A stretch of 25,199 nt of DNA from Candidatus Omnitrophota bacterium (GCA_026387165.1 JAPLMG010000192.1:1-25199); one strand, 5' to 3'; positions 15,535 through 23,629 are shown, counted from the stretch's first letter. Notes: a model not told the origin generated them from the letters alone. Numbers and translations are program-made.

Positions 15535-15926
15535 CCGCTCTTCGCCTTGTACTTTTCGGCTATCTCTATGGCTTGAGTTATATTCTTTATTTCGGCGCCC
15601 AGGTTCTGGGTCTTGACGATAAATCCGTTGGCGTTGTATCTTTCCGCGGTCTTTACCCTCTCCTCATTGGAAAATGCAGTTGTGATGAAGATGGGTATCC
15701 TCGCGTCTTCCGAACGTATATTTTTAAGTACCATAAGGCCGTCCATCTCCGGCATCATGATATCGAGAAGGATCGCGTCCGGCTTGTCCTTTTTCACTCT
15801 ATCAAGAGCGTCCTTGCCGTTATTTGCCGTTATGACTTCGTAACCGTTGGCCTCGAACCTCATCGTCATCAGTTCGACAAAATCCACCTCGTCATCTACG
15901 AGCAATATCTTCCTTTTAGCCATCAC
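15531..15926 (-). CDS. Stand-alone receiver-domain response regulator
   Basis: 131 residues, a single CheY-like receiver with no output domain. The acidic pair is in LLVDDE, the phosphoacceptor Asp in AILLDIMMPEMDG, the switch Thr in FITTAFS and the conserved Lys in FIVKTQN. It starts GTG-ATG; GGAGG upstream fits either, and the GTG overlaps the TAG of the preceding gene by one base, implying coupling. It probably acts through protein-protein contact, perhaps with the receiver-fused enzymes encoded just upstream (inference). Confidence 0.92.
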   Translation of the reverse strand: MMAKRKILLVDDEVDFVELMTMRFEANGYEVITANNGKDALDRVKKDKPDAILLDIMMPEMDGLMVLKNIRSEDARIPIFITTAFSNEERVKTAERYNANGFIVKTQNLGAEIKNITQAIEIAEKYKAKSG

Positions 15927-17314
15927 TAGATCCCCTCCAGCGCTTCCGGATTTTCCTCAAAATACTTTTTTATCTTCTCCAGTATCTCTTTAAGACTTGT
16001 TTTGGGCACAACGCCGGCTATTCTTTTAAGCTTCGTCAGATCCGGCACCCTCTTTTTTATGTCCTGGAAATTGGCGCCGTAATATTTATGATACGGCTCG
16101 AAGACTATTTCAGACGAGCTTCCCGTGATCTTCTTTATCTCCAGGGCGAGATCCTTTATGGATATCTCTTTCCCGGACCCGAGGTTTATCACCTCGCCGT
16201 TCGCCTCTTCGATAGATGCCAGCTTTATGATCATCTCTATAGCGTCATCCACATACGTAAAACAACGTACCTGTTCTCCGTCGCCGTATACGGGCATCGG
16301 CTCATTCTTTAACGCGAATTTGAAAAAACGCGGTATCACCATGCCGTATCTTCCGAGCTGCCCCGGCCCCACAACGTTAAAGAGCCTTACTATCACAACG
16401 GGGAGACCGCGCTGCCTGTGATAGCCTATGGCGAAGAATTCATCCAATAATTTTGAGCAGGCATAGCTCCATCTGTTCACATCGGGCGGGCCTATGACCA
16501 CATCTTCGTCCTCTTTAAATGGATATTTTTCGCTCTTGCCGTAAACTTCTGATGTGGAAGTTATGACGACTTTGACACCGTGCGCGGAGGCGTATTTCAG
16601 AACGATCGACGTGCCGATCGTATCGTATATTACCGTCTCAAGAGGGTTATCGACCACATTCTTCACTCCGACCGTGGCGGCGAGGTGATATATGATGTCG
16701 CACTTCTCGACCGCTTTGGCCACCAAAGCTTCGTCGGTGATCGATCCTGTGATCAGATGAAAATTCTTATCGCCGGAGAATTTTTCCAGATTCTCTTTAC
16801 GGCCAGTCGAGAAATCATCGATGACCGTCACATTATATTCGCTCTTTAATAGCGCCCCCGTTAATACAGAGCCTATGAATCCGGCGCCGCCGGTTATCAA
16901 CACGTTTTTTATTTCTTTTATATTTTTAACTTCGCGCGTTTTCGACCTCTTAAGCACCGCGCGGATTCTGGCCAGAAGCTCCTCGGAGTCATAGGGCTTG
17001 GTGATGTAATCGTCCAGTCCACTATTCAAAGCTTTGACCTTTTCGGCCTGTACCGTCTTTGCCGTAAGCATTATGACCGGTATATTTTTGGTCGTCTCGG
17101 CGGCGCGGACCTTTTCTAAAACTTCGTAACCGTTCATGCCGGGCATGAGGAGATCGAGGAGTATCAGGTCCGGGGTGTTTGTCTTAAGAAAGTCGAGCGC
17201 CTCTTCCGGGCTATTAGCGGCAGAGACATCAAATCCGTTCGCTTTCAATCTCACGGAGAGCAGATCCGTAGTAAATTTTTCATCGTCTACTATCAATATA
17301 TGCGGTTTACCCAA
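15926..17314 (-). CDS. Receiver domain fused to NAD-dependent sugar epimerase/dehydratase
   Basis: 462 residues. Residues 1-125 are a complete receiver (Asp10/Asp11, phosphoacceptor Asp54, Thr84, Lys106). From 137 on is an extended short-chain dehydrogenase: Rossmann motif TGGAGFIG (141-148), HLAA, Ser/Thr at STSEVYG (253-259), and catalytic YACSK (Tyr284, Lys288). It ends with a substrate region RLFNVVGPGQLGRYG and RCFTYVDDAIE. This resembles UDP-glucuronate decarboxylase or UDP-glucose epimerase/dTDP-glucose dehydratase types. All catalytic positions seem present, so both halves could work. Fusion of a phosphorylatable receiver to a cytosolic sugar-nucleotide enzyme is rare. Likely supplies the polysaccharide genes downstream. 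Nine bases after the preceding gene. Confidence 0.92.
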   Translation of the reverse strand: MGKPHILIVDDEKFTTDLLSVRLKANGFDVSAANSPEEALDFLKTNTPDLILLDLLMPGMNGYEVLEKVRAAETTKNIPVIMLTAKTVQAEKVKALNSGLDDYITKPYDSEELLARIRAVLKRSKTREVKNIKEIKNVLITGGAGFIGSVLTGALLKSEYNVTVIDDFSTGRKENLEKFSGDKNFHLITGSITDEALVAKAVEKCDIIYHLAATVGVKNVVDNPLETVIYDTIGTSIVLKYASAHGVKVVITSTSEVYGKSEKYPFKEDEDVVIGPPDVNRWSYACSKLLDEFFAIGYHRQRGLPVVIVRLFNVVGPGQLGRYGMVIPRFFKFALKNEPMPVYGDGEQVRCFTYVDDAIEMIIKLASIEEANGEVINLGSGKEISIKDLALEIKKITGSSSEIVFEPYHKYYGANFQDIKKRVPDLTKLKRIAGVVPKTSLKEILEKIKKYFEENPEALEGI

Positions 17315-17323
17315 AGCTATCGG

Positions 17324-18634
17324 CTAACCTTCCTTCCTTATGATTTCAAGCATGACATCTTTCAGCTTCTCGCCATCGTGCCTTACCAGCTCCCTCTCGT
17401 GAGCGACATCCGCTACGACGATCTTAGCTTTTGTGATCTTTTTTATTTCCCTCAGGTCCCCCACTTCCACAGGGAACTGCACTTTTTTGGAATATCTTAA
17501 TATGGAATCTCTCGAGAACTTATTATTATCGGAGATCACGATATGGTCGAGGCAGTCTCCCTTAAGATACTTCAATATTTCCTTAATGTGGTCCAGGGCG
17601 TCAAAATTCGAAGTTTCGCCGGGCTTGGTCATCAAATTGCATATATATATCTTCTTCGCCCGAGTCTCCGTGATAGCCTTCCTTATATCCTTTATGAGGA
17701 GATTTGTTCTTAAGCTTGTAAAGATATCGCCGGTACCCATTACGACAAAATCGGAATTGATGATGGAAGAATACGCGCTGATATCGCATTTCGACTCCGG
17801 CTCGTGCCAGCAGTCCTTTATCCGTAATTCCGAAGGCCTGTTCCTGCAAAGATCTATATTGCTCTCTCCTTTTACGATCCTTCCGTCTTCGAAGAGGGCG
17901 CATAATCTTGATTTGGTATGCGATATGGGATAGACTATTCCCTGGATATTCAGCACATCTCCCAGGCCGCTTACGGCGTTGGACATCGAGCCCTTTATCT
18001 TCGCCAGCGCCGTTAAGAGCAGATTCCCGAGATTATGCCCGGTGAAACAGCTCCCTCTGTCAAAACGGTATGTCATTATTTCGTTCATCACTTCGGGAGC
18101 GTTTGAGAGCGCGACGAGCGAGCGCCTGACATCGCCCGGCGGAAGGATGCCGAACGATTCTCTCAACCGCCCGGAAGAACCGCCGTCATCCGTCATGCTT
18201 ACTATCGAAGACGGAATTAATCCGGGAACGTTCTTGAGCCCCATTAACAGGTTAAAGAGCCCCGTTCCGCCGCCTATGCAGGAGACTCTCATCTTATCGT
18301 TCATGACGGCGCTAAGCCTGAGATTCAGTTCGCGCGTATTGTACGGCTTTAAAATATAGTCGGAGGCTCCGGCGGCTCTGGCGCGCGAGACGGATTGGAT
18401 ATTTCTTTTACTTGAGAGGACCACGAAATTTACCTTTGATCTCTGAACGATCGGCAGGGAGTCTTTAACGGAATCGCCGTCCAGTATTATCAGGTCTATC
18501 TCTTTTTTCTTTAATTTCGAACGGATATGGGCAAGCTCATTGGCTATCTCGATCTCCAGCGCAAGGCCGGATAAAGCGGGCTTTATCTCATTAACAAAAT
18601 TCCCTGAACCTATCAGTAAAAATTTTTTATTCAT
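17324..18634 (-). CDS. Degenerate receiver fused to YvcK/GlmR-family protein
   Basis: 436 residues. The first ~112 residues have a receiver fold pattern: Asp52 in LIILDGD, Ser74 in VLSSKR, Lys96 in YILKPYN. The N-terminal acidic pair is missing (LLIGSGN instead of LVDDE). The rest is a YvcK/CofD-like domain: GGGTGLFNLL (121-130), MTDDGGSSGRLR (147-158), LPPGDVRRSL, HNLGNLLLTAL. In Bacillus, YvcK (GlmR) binds UDP-GlcNAc and steers carbon into cell-wall precursors during gluconeogenic growth. Here it is placed between cstA and a sugar-nucleotide enzyme. The receiver may be unphosphorylated and serve as a docking domain (inference). Starts three bases after cstA. Confidence 0.9.
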   Translation of the reverse strand: MNKKFLLIGSGNFVNEIKPALSGLALEIEIANELAHIRSKLKKKEIDLIILDGDSVKDSLPIVQRSKVNFVVLSSKRNIQSVSRARAAGASDYILKPYNTRELNLRLSAVMNDKMRVSCIGGGTGLFNLLMGLKNVPGLIPSSIVSMTDDGGSSGRLRESFGILPPGDVRRSLVALSNAPEVMNEIMTYRFDRGSCFTGHNLGNLLLTALAKIKGSMSNAVSGLGDVLNIQGIVYPISHTKSRLCALFEDGRIVKGESNIDLCRNRPSELRIKDCWHEPESKCDISAYSSIINSDFVVMGTGDIFTSLRTNLLIKDIRKAITETRAKKIYICNLMTKPGETSNFDALDHIKEILKYLKGDCLDHIVISDNNKFSRDSILRYSKKVQFPVEVGDLREIKKITKAKIVVADVAHERELVRHDGEKLKDVMLEIIRKEG

Positions 18635-18637
18635 GGG

Positions 18638-20296
18638 TCACTTATGTTTATGAGGGGCCTTGTCTTTAAAAAATACTTTTGATGCTTCTATTATAAGCAT
18701 CCCCGCCAAAATAAGCAACACCAAACCCGTTATGGAAACAGGATTAAGGGTGAAGGTCTTCAATATGAAGAAGAGCGATGTCACGGCAACTGTCATCATG
18801 AATAATGCCGGAAGCAACGTGATCATGTACTTCAGCTTGCTATTGAAAAGCCACACGCTTAATCCTAAGAGAACCACGGCCGCGAGAAGCTGGTTGCTGG
18901 CTCCAAATATTGTCCAGAAATATTGCCACGCCGGAACGCTATTACCTTGGGCATCGACCATCTTTCTTGTGACAAAGAATGCCGGCAATATCAATGTTAT
19001 AAGAGCGGCAAGGTAAGGCGCCGCAAGGCCGCGCCAGCCGGTAAGCTCCTCGAATATATACCGTCCAAGCCTCGTCGCCACGTCCAGAGTATCAAATACG
19101 AAAGTGGCAAATGCAAGAAGAGCGAAATTCAGCGCGAACTCCTTACTAATGCCGAGTGAGCCCAAAAATACCGCGATGCCGTTGGCATAGATCATGCCGG
19201 GATCCTTAAGCTTGTGAAATTGCCCGGAGCTAAGAATAAGGACCGTCGACAGCGCTATTATGGCGACAAAACTCTCCAGAAGCATACCGCCGTACCCGAT
19301 CAGTTTTGAATCGGTCTCATTGGATATCTGCTTTGAAGTGGTGCCGGAAGCAACTATGGCGTGGAACCCTGAACACGCGCCGCAAGCCACCGTAATGAAG
19401 AGGATGGGCAGCATCGGAAAGCCTCCCGGATTGAACCATCCTATAAAGGCGGGGCATTGGATCGTAAGATTTTGCGTAATGCCGCCTATCAATATGCCTA
19501 CAAAGCTTAATCCGGCTGTAAGTGTCAGGAAGAACCCTCCCAGGTAACCTCTTGGCTGCAGCAAGAGCCATACGGGAATTACGGCGGCAATGAAGCAATA
19601 GCCGATCAGCGCTATATCCCATGTAACGCGCATATCGAAACCCGGGAGAGAAGGCATCTTGAGCGGCATGAATTGCCCGAGATATATGCAAAGAAAGACG
19701 ACAGGACAAAATACCAGGGTAGCGATCAAAAGCGACGGTTTAAATATTTTTAATGCTATGCCCATTATAAGCGCGAGCACAAGATACATCATCGAGGCGG
19801 AAGCTACTGACGCGCCCCGCACCTCATCTATAAAAGTGCTCGCGGTTATGTCGGTAAATGCGGTGATTATGTATACGAGGGAGAACCATAGAAATAGCAG
19901 AAATAGCGTGAATGCGCGCCTCGACATGTTGGTCTTGATGACCTCGGCGACAGACTTGCCCTGATGCCTTATGGAAGCCACTATGGTGATCATGTCGTGG
20001 GCTCCACCGATAAATATCCCTCCGAAGATTATCCACAGGAATGTCGGCACCCATCCAAACCACATGCCGGCGAGAATAGGCCCAACGATGGGACCTGCTG
20101 CCGCTATGGCGGAGAGATGCTGGCCTAAGAGATAGAACTTATTGGCGGGTTCAAAGTCGAGGCCGTCCCTGAATTCGTGAGCGGGAGTTTTGAAATCGTG
20201 GCGCAAGCTCAACAGCCTGGATAATATAATGCCGTAGAAAAAATATCCTGCCGCAAGCAGGATCATCCCCAGGATAACGGGAAACAGTATATTCAT
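18638..20296 (-). CDS. cstA: Carbon starvation protein CstA-family transporter
   Basis: 552-residue inner-membrane protein with about 14-16 helices. CstA signatures include GPIVGPILAG near 70, GGIFIGGAHDM near 95, and SGFHAIVASGTTSKQI near 315. It is the shorter CstA type; E. coli CstA is about 700 residues. Family members import peptides or pyruvate and are induced on carbon starvation. Ten bases after pfkA and three before the YvcK fusion, so clearly in the same transcript. Substrate here unproven. Confidence 0.93.
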   Translation of the reverse strand: MNILFPVILGMILLAAGYFFYGIILSRLLSLRHDFKTPAHEFRDGLDFEPANKFYLLGQHLSAIAAAGPIVGPILAGMWFGWVPTFLWIIFGGIFIGGAHDMITIVASIRHQGKSVAEVIKTNMSRRAFTLFLLFLWFSLVYIITAFTDITASTFIDEVRGASVASASMMYLVLALIMGIALKIFKPSLLIATLVFCPVVFLCIYLGQFMPLKMPSLPGFDMRVTWDIALIGYCFIAAVIPVWLLLQPRGYLGGFFLTLTAGLSFVGILIGGITQNLTIQCPAFIGWFNPGGFPMLPILFITVACGACSGFHAIVASGTTSKQISNETDSKLIGYGGMLLESFVAIIALSTVLILSSGQFHKLKDPGMIYANGIAVFLGSLGISKEFALNFALLAFATFVFDTLDVATRLGRYIFEELTGWRGLAAPYLAALITLILPAFFVTRKMVDAQGNSVPAWQYFWTIFGASNQLLAAVVLLGLSVWLFNSKLKYMITLLPALFMMTVAVTSLFFILKTFTLNPVSITGLVLLILAGMLIIEASKVFFKDKAPHKHK

Positions 20297-20306
20297 ATCC
20301 CTATGA

Positions 20307-21266
20307 CTAAGTTAATATCTTGATAAGCCTGTACAGAGAGTTGACGGCGGTACTTCTTTTTGTAACCGCGGATCCGAGCCTTACAATATTTAATTTACTG
20401 CCGATCACTCCGACCGCCTTTGCGCTCATACCTTTTCTTAAAAGGTTAACCGCTTCTGATCCCAGCCTGGTCGCAAGTATCCTATCCTTTGCCGTGGGAG
20501 AGCCTCCTCTTTGAATATGCCCGAGAGTCACTACGCGCGTTTCAAGAGTTGTGGTTTCGGTGATTATTTTGGCTATGTCGCCTGCCTTAGCTACGCCTTC
20601 GGCAACAATGACGATCCAGCTCACCTTTCCTCTCAGGTTGCCCGCAACTATATCCTGACATAATTGCCGCATATCGTATTTTCTTTCCGGGATCAGGACA
20701 TCTTCCGCGCCGCCACTCAACGCGGCATTTATAGCTATGTATCCGGAAGAGCGCCCCATTAATTCCACGATAAATATGCGCTCCATGCTCGTGGCCGTAT
20801 CTCTTATCTTATCTATCGCTTCGAGAGCGGTATTGACCGCGGTATCGGATCCTATGGTATAGTCGGTGCCGTTAATGTCGTTATCGATGCTTCCCGGCAC
20901 GCCTATACAGGGCACGCCACATTCTTTATTAAAAATATATCCTCCGCGGTAAGTACCGTCGCCGCCTATCAAGACGAGGCCGTCTATATCGTTCTTCTTT
21001 ATCGCCTCGTAGGCGCGCCGCCTGCCTTCCACCGTCCTGAATTTATCGCTTCGATCGGTCTTGAGGATAGTTCCGCCCCTATTAATTATGTTTGATACTG
21101 ACCTGTGATCGAGGATCTTCATCTCCTCATTGATAAGGCCGTCATAACCCCTGAAGATGCCAATGGCTTCCATCTTGTAATAAATTGCGGTTCGGACTAC
21201 GCTGCGTATGGCCGCGTTCATTCCCGGCGCATCGCCGCCGCTCGTCAGAAGGCCTATCCTCTTCAT
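20307..21266 (-). CDS. pfkA: ATP-dependent 6-phosphofructokinase
   Basis: Phosphorylates fructose 6-phosphate to fructose 1,6-bisphosphate in glycolysis; 319 residues, the standard bacterial length. Motifs: GLLTSGGDAPGMNAA at the N-terminus, VLIGGDGTYRGG, GVPGSIDNDI (Gly before S-IDND, the ATP rather than pyrophosphate signature), and ELMGRSSGYIA. First gene of the long operon-like block, with an extended -10 promoter about 65 bases upstream. The ribosome-binding site is weak (purine-rich aaagaaaagaaaaag). Confidence 0.96.
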   Translation of the reverse strand: MKRIGLLTSGGDAPGMNAAIRSVVRTAIYYKMEAIGIFRGYDGLINEEMKILDHRSVSNIINRGGTILKTDRSDKFRTVEGRRRAYEAIKKNDIDGLVLIGGDGTYRGGYIFNKECGVPCIGVPGSIDNDINGTDYTIGSDTAVNTALEAIDKIRDTATSMERIFIVELMGRSSGYIAINAALSGGAEDVLIPERKYDMRQLCQDIVAGNLRGKVSWIVIVAEGVAKAGDIAKIITETTTLETRVVTLGHIQRGGSPTAKDRILATRLGSEAVNLLRKGMSAKAVGVIGSKLNIVRLGSAVTKRSTAVNSLYRLIKILT

Positions 21267-21331
21267 CTTTTTCTTTTCTTTAATAGGTTCTCTGTTAAAC
21301 TAATTAAAGGAGGGGCGGGGTTCATGCGCAT

Positions 21332-21340
21332 ATTATACCA
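21332..21340 (-). promoter_or_regulatory. Extended -10 promoter for the pfkA operon
   Basis: The minus strand reads TGGTATAAT, a TGn-extended consensus -10. No good -35 is visible; that position falls inside the palindromic repeat at 21344-21362. Transcript start would be near 21325, giving a leader of about 58 bases. Confidence 0.6.
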
Positions 21341-21343
21341 CTA

Positions 21344-21409
21344 AAAATAGGGACATGTACCAATTTTCAATTAGAGAAAGGCTGGAAAAATGGTACGTGT
21401 CCCTATTTT
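21344..21409. repeat. Palindromic repeat, likely bidirectional terminator
   Basis: A 19-bp stem: aaaatagggacatgtacca (21344-21362) against its complement (21391-21409) with one G-T mismatch, around a 28-base loop. A/T runs at both ends could end transcription either way. It contains the thi4 stop codon (21403-21405). Same family as the outer arms at 15407-15534. Confidence 0.85.
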
Positions 21410-22179
21410 CCCGAATCGATTAAATCTTTTGCCACCTTCCTTCCGGATAATAGCATTCCGCCAAATATGGGCCCCATGCGCGGACCGCCGAATACGGCAT
21501 TCGCGCACATGCCGCATGTATAAAGTCCGGGGCAGACTTCTTTTGAATTTTTAACTATCATCTCCTCGGCCGCTTCTGCCCACATGGACCCCTCACCGAG
21601 ACATTTCCCGGTCTTTGTCTTCAGCCTTATACCTGATTTCTTCTCAACTATGCGGACAACTTCGGCGGCATGGCCCGTGGCGTCAACAACGAATTTCGCT
21701 CTCATGGTAATAGGGTCCACATGAAGCTTTGCCGTCTCTACCGCCGTCCAGTTCAGGACAAGGCCGCAAACACGCTTTTCTCTTACCATTACGTCTTCCG
21801 CGCTCATCAGGTTAAATATCTTTGCTCCGGCCTTAACGGCTTTCGAGCATATCGTAGAGACGGCTTCGATCGAATCGGCAAGATAATAGCCTTCCTCATA
21901 AGGGCGCGTCCTGACATCAAGTTCGTCGAGCAGCTCTTTGGCTTTCTTCTGCACCACTATTTCGTTGAACATTATTCCGCCTCCCCACATACCTCCGCCG
22001 ACGGAAAGCTTCCTCTCAAATATGGATACTTTCTTCTTCTCTTTGGCAAGGTAATAAGCCGCTGCCATGCCCGCCGGTCCGGCCCCGACTATAGCTACAT
22101 CTATATCAAGAGAACCGACAAGCTTCTCCTTATATGCCTCTATTATGGCTTTTGATATTTTCACTTCATCCAGCTTCAT
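21403..22179 (-). CDS. thi4: Thiazole synthase Thi4, archaeal/sulfide-type
   Basis: Makes the adenylated thiazole of thiamine from NAD, glycine and sulfur. 258 residues. FAD/NAD-binding motif VAIVGAGPAGMAAAY near 30, followed by ERKLSVGGGMWGGGIMFN, and C-terminal GPRMGPIFGGMLLSG. At the position of the sacrificial Cys in yeast Thi4 it has His (VDATGHAAE), as in methanogen enzymes that use free sulfide catalytically. That points to a sulfidic, anaerobic lifestyle. Strong ribosome-binding site (aaaggaggggg). A TPP riboswitch with terminator lies upstream, consistent with thiamine control. The final TAG is supplied by a palindromic repeat. Confidence 0.94.
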   Translation of the reverse strand: MKLDEVKISKAIIEAYKEKLVGSLDIDVAIVGAGPAGMAAAYYLAKEKKKVSIFERKLSVGGGMWGGGIMFNEIVVQKKAKELLDELDVRTRPYEEGYYLADSIEAVSTICSKAVKAGAKIFNLMSAEDVMVREKRVCGLVLNWTAVETAKLHVDPITMRAKFVVDATGHAAEVVRIVEKKSGIRLKTKTGKCLGEGSMWAEAAEEMIVKNSKEVCPGLYTCGMCANAVFGGPRMGPIFGGMLLSGRKVAKDLIDSGK

Positions 22180-22204
22180 CTTTATCCCCCTCCTTTTAAT
22201 TCAA

Positions 22205-22236
22205 TAAAAAACCCTTATGCCATAACATAAGGGTTT
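22205..22236 (-). terminator. Expression-platform terminator of the TPP riboswitch
   Basis: On the minus strand aaacccttatg (22226-22236) pairs with cataagggttt (22209-22219) over a six-base loop and runs into TTTTTT. It lies between the aptamer and the thi4 ribosome-binding site, so ligand-controlled premature termination is the expected mechanism. Confidence 0.9.
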
Positions 22237-22244
22237 AAAACTTT

Positions 22245-22436
22245 TTAAACTTCCCTACGCTGGCATTACCCAGTCCGCCTTCGCTCAAATGCTTTCGCGT
22301 TTGAGCTTCGTCGGATCCGCCGAAGCATTTAGCCTATTTCTCATTGAATGCGAAGGCGGATCAGGTTCATTGGGTCTTCCGCTTAAAACGCAAAATTCTC
22401 AGGCCGCTATACGGCCTCCCCATACTGGTTTATTCT
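22245..22436 (-). promoter_or_regulatory. TPP riboswitch (THI element) with inserted hairpins
   Basis: Minus-strand RNA has the conserved pieces in order: ATGGGG (P2 5' side), P3 hairpin GGCCG-TATAG-CGGCC, CTGAGAA, ACCCA (P2 3' side), TGAACCTGAT, then CTGGGTAATGCCAG (P5) and CGTAGGGAAG. Between CCTGAT and CTGG, normally contiguous, lie about 86 bases of palindromic repeat. Without the insert the aptamer is about 105 bases, normal. It precedes a terminator and thi4. A -10-like TATAGAAT just upstream lacks a convincing -35. Whether the aptamer still binds TPP is unknown. Confidence 0.9.
22274..22360. repeat. Tandem palindromic repeats inserted in the TPP riboswitch
   Basis: Two hairpins back to back. 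The first (22274-22315) has inner arms gctcaaa/tttgagc. The second (22316-22360) is tccgcc...ggcgga with a catt-type inner stem. The outermost ends tccgccttcgc and gcgaaggcgga are perfect inverted repeats, so the whole insert can fold as one long stem. Related unit at 8790-8833. Confidence 0.85.
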
Positions 22437-22530
22437 ATACTAGATTTTAAAATTTTGCTACCACAATCTACCGGGTATTTAATTTTATTTATTTTGACTA
22501 AGGGAACACTGTAAAGGTTTGATTTCCCTG

Positions 22531-22542
22531 CCTGCCGGCAGG
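22531..22542. repeat. Palindrome cctgccggcagg downstream of acr3
   Basis: Perfect 12-bp palindrome in cctgcctgccggcaggcggg, about 30 bases past the acr3 stop. It looks like another short dispersed GC-rich repeat; there is no T-run, so it is not a standard terminator. The rest of 22442-22571 is AT-rich and probably holds the thi4 promoter. Confidence 0.6.
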
Positions 22543-22571
22543 CGGGCCAAACGGTACAAAGTTCACAAAGC

Positions 22572-23609
22572 TTACCATCTTCGTTTAAAATATAGCGCTA
22601 CGTTTACCAGGCCTATAAGCACCGGCACTTCAACTAAGGGACCGATAACCGCGGCAAAGGCTGCGCCGGAATTGATGCCAAATACCGCTACGGCTACAGC
22701 GATAGCGAGCTCAAAATTGTTGCTCGCCGCGGTAAAAGAGAGCGTCGCGCTTTTATTATATCCGGCGCCTAACTTTTTTGACATGAAGAATGAAACCAGG
22801 AACATTACAACAAAATATATGAGCAGCGGAACCGCTATGCGAACCACGTCGAGCGGAATGCGCACGATATACTCTCCTTTGAGCGAAAACATGATCACGA
22901 TCGTTGCCAGAAGGGCTATAAGCGTAATAGGGCTTATGCGCGGGATAAAGACTTTTTCATACCACTCTCTTCCTTTTAGTTTAAGACCAATAAAGCGGGT
23001 CAGTATGCCGGCTATAAAAGGAATACCGAGATAAATAAATACGCTCTCGGCGATCTGACGTATTGTAACATCCACGGCCACACCTTTAAGCCCGAGAAGC
23101 GGCGGCAATATGGTGATGAAGATCCACGCATAAACGGAATAAAAGAGGACCTGAAAGATCGAATTGAAGGCGACGAGCCCCGCGCAATATTCTGTGTCTC
23201 CCCCGGCAAGCTCATTCCAGACAATCACCATAGCGATACAGCGGGCGATCCCTATCATGATCAGCCCCACCATGTATTCAGGGTAATTCCTTAAGAAGAC
23301 CACCGCCAGGACAAACATCAATACCGGGCCGATAATCCAGTTTTGCACAAGCGAAAGCGCCAGGACCTTTACGTCTTTAAAGACGTCTGCCAGCTCTTCA
23401 TATTTCACCTTGGCAAGCGGCGGATACATCATAAGAATAAGGCCGATGGCGATCGGGATGTTAGTAGTCCCAGCATGGAACTTATCCCAGAAACTCACGA
23501 TCTGTGGATAGAAATATCCTGACCCCACGCCTAAGGCCATAGCCAGAAAAATCCATACCGTCAAAAACCTGTCCAGAAACGATAGCTTCTTAATAATACC
23601 TTCGCTCAT
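22572..23609 (-). CDS. acr3: Arsenite efflux transporter ACR3
   Basis: Inner-membrane carrier that exports arsenite, with ten helices. Signatures are GIARCIAMVIVW (the conserved Cys in helix 4), FNSIFQVLFYSVYAW, and SFTAASNNFELAIAVAV. The open frame reaches GTG 23633, but AAGGAG sits six bases before the ATG at 23609 (MSEGIIKK), so I use that start; length is then 345, normal. Overlaps or abuts the preceding Fe-S gene, the last gene of the arsenic operon. Confidence 0.94.
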   Translation of the reverse strand: MSEGIIKKLSFLDRFLTVWIFLAMALGVGSGYFYPQIVSFWDKFHAGTTNIPIAIGLILMMYPPLAKVKYEELADVFKDVKVLALSLVQNWIIGPVLMFVLAVVFLRNYPEYMVGLIMIGIARCIAMVIVWNELAGGDTEYCAGLVAFNSIFQVLFYSVYAWIFITILPPLLGLKGVAVDVTIRQIAESVFIYLGIPFIAGILTRFIGLKLKGREWYEKVFIPRISPITLIALLATIVIMFSLKGEYIVRIPLDVVRIAVPLLIYFVVMFLVSFFMSKKLGAGYNKSATLSFTAASNNFELAIAVAVAVFGINSGAAFAAVIGPLVEVPVLIGLVNVALYFKRRW

Positions 23610-23629
23610 ACCCATCTCCTTCTTCTTCA

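Noticed and set aside
22437..22500. Promoter for the thi4 riboswitch transcript
   Set aside because: A TATAGAAT -10-like string exists but no -35 at acceptable spacing, so not listed as a feature.
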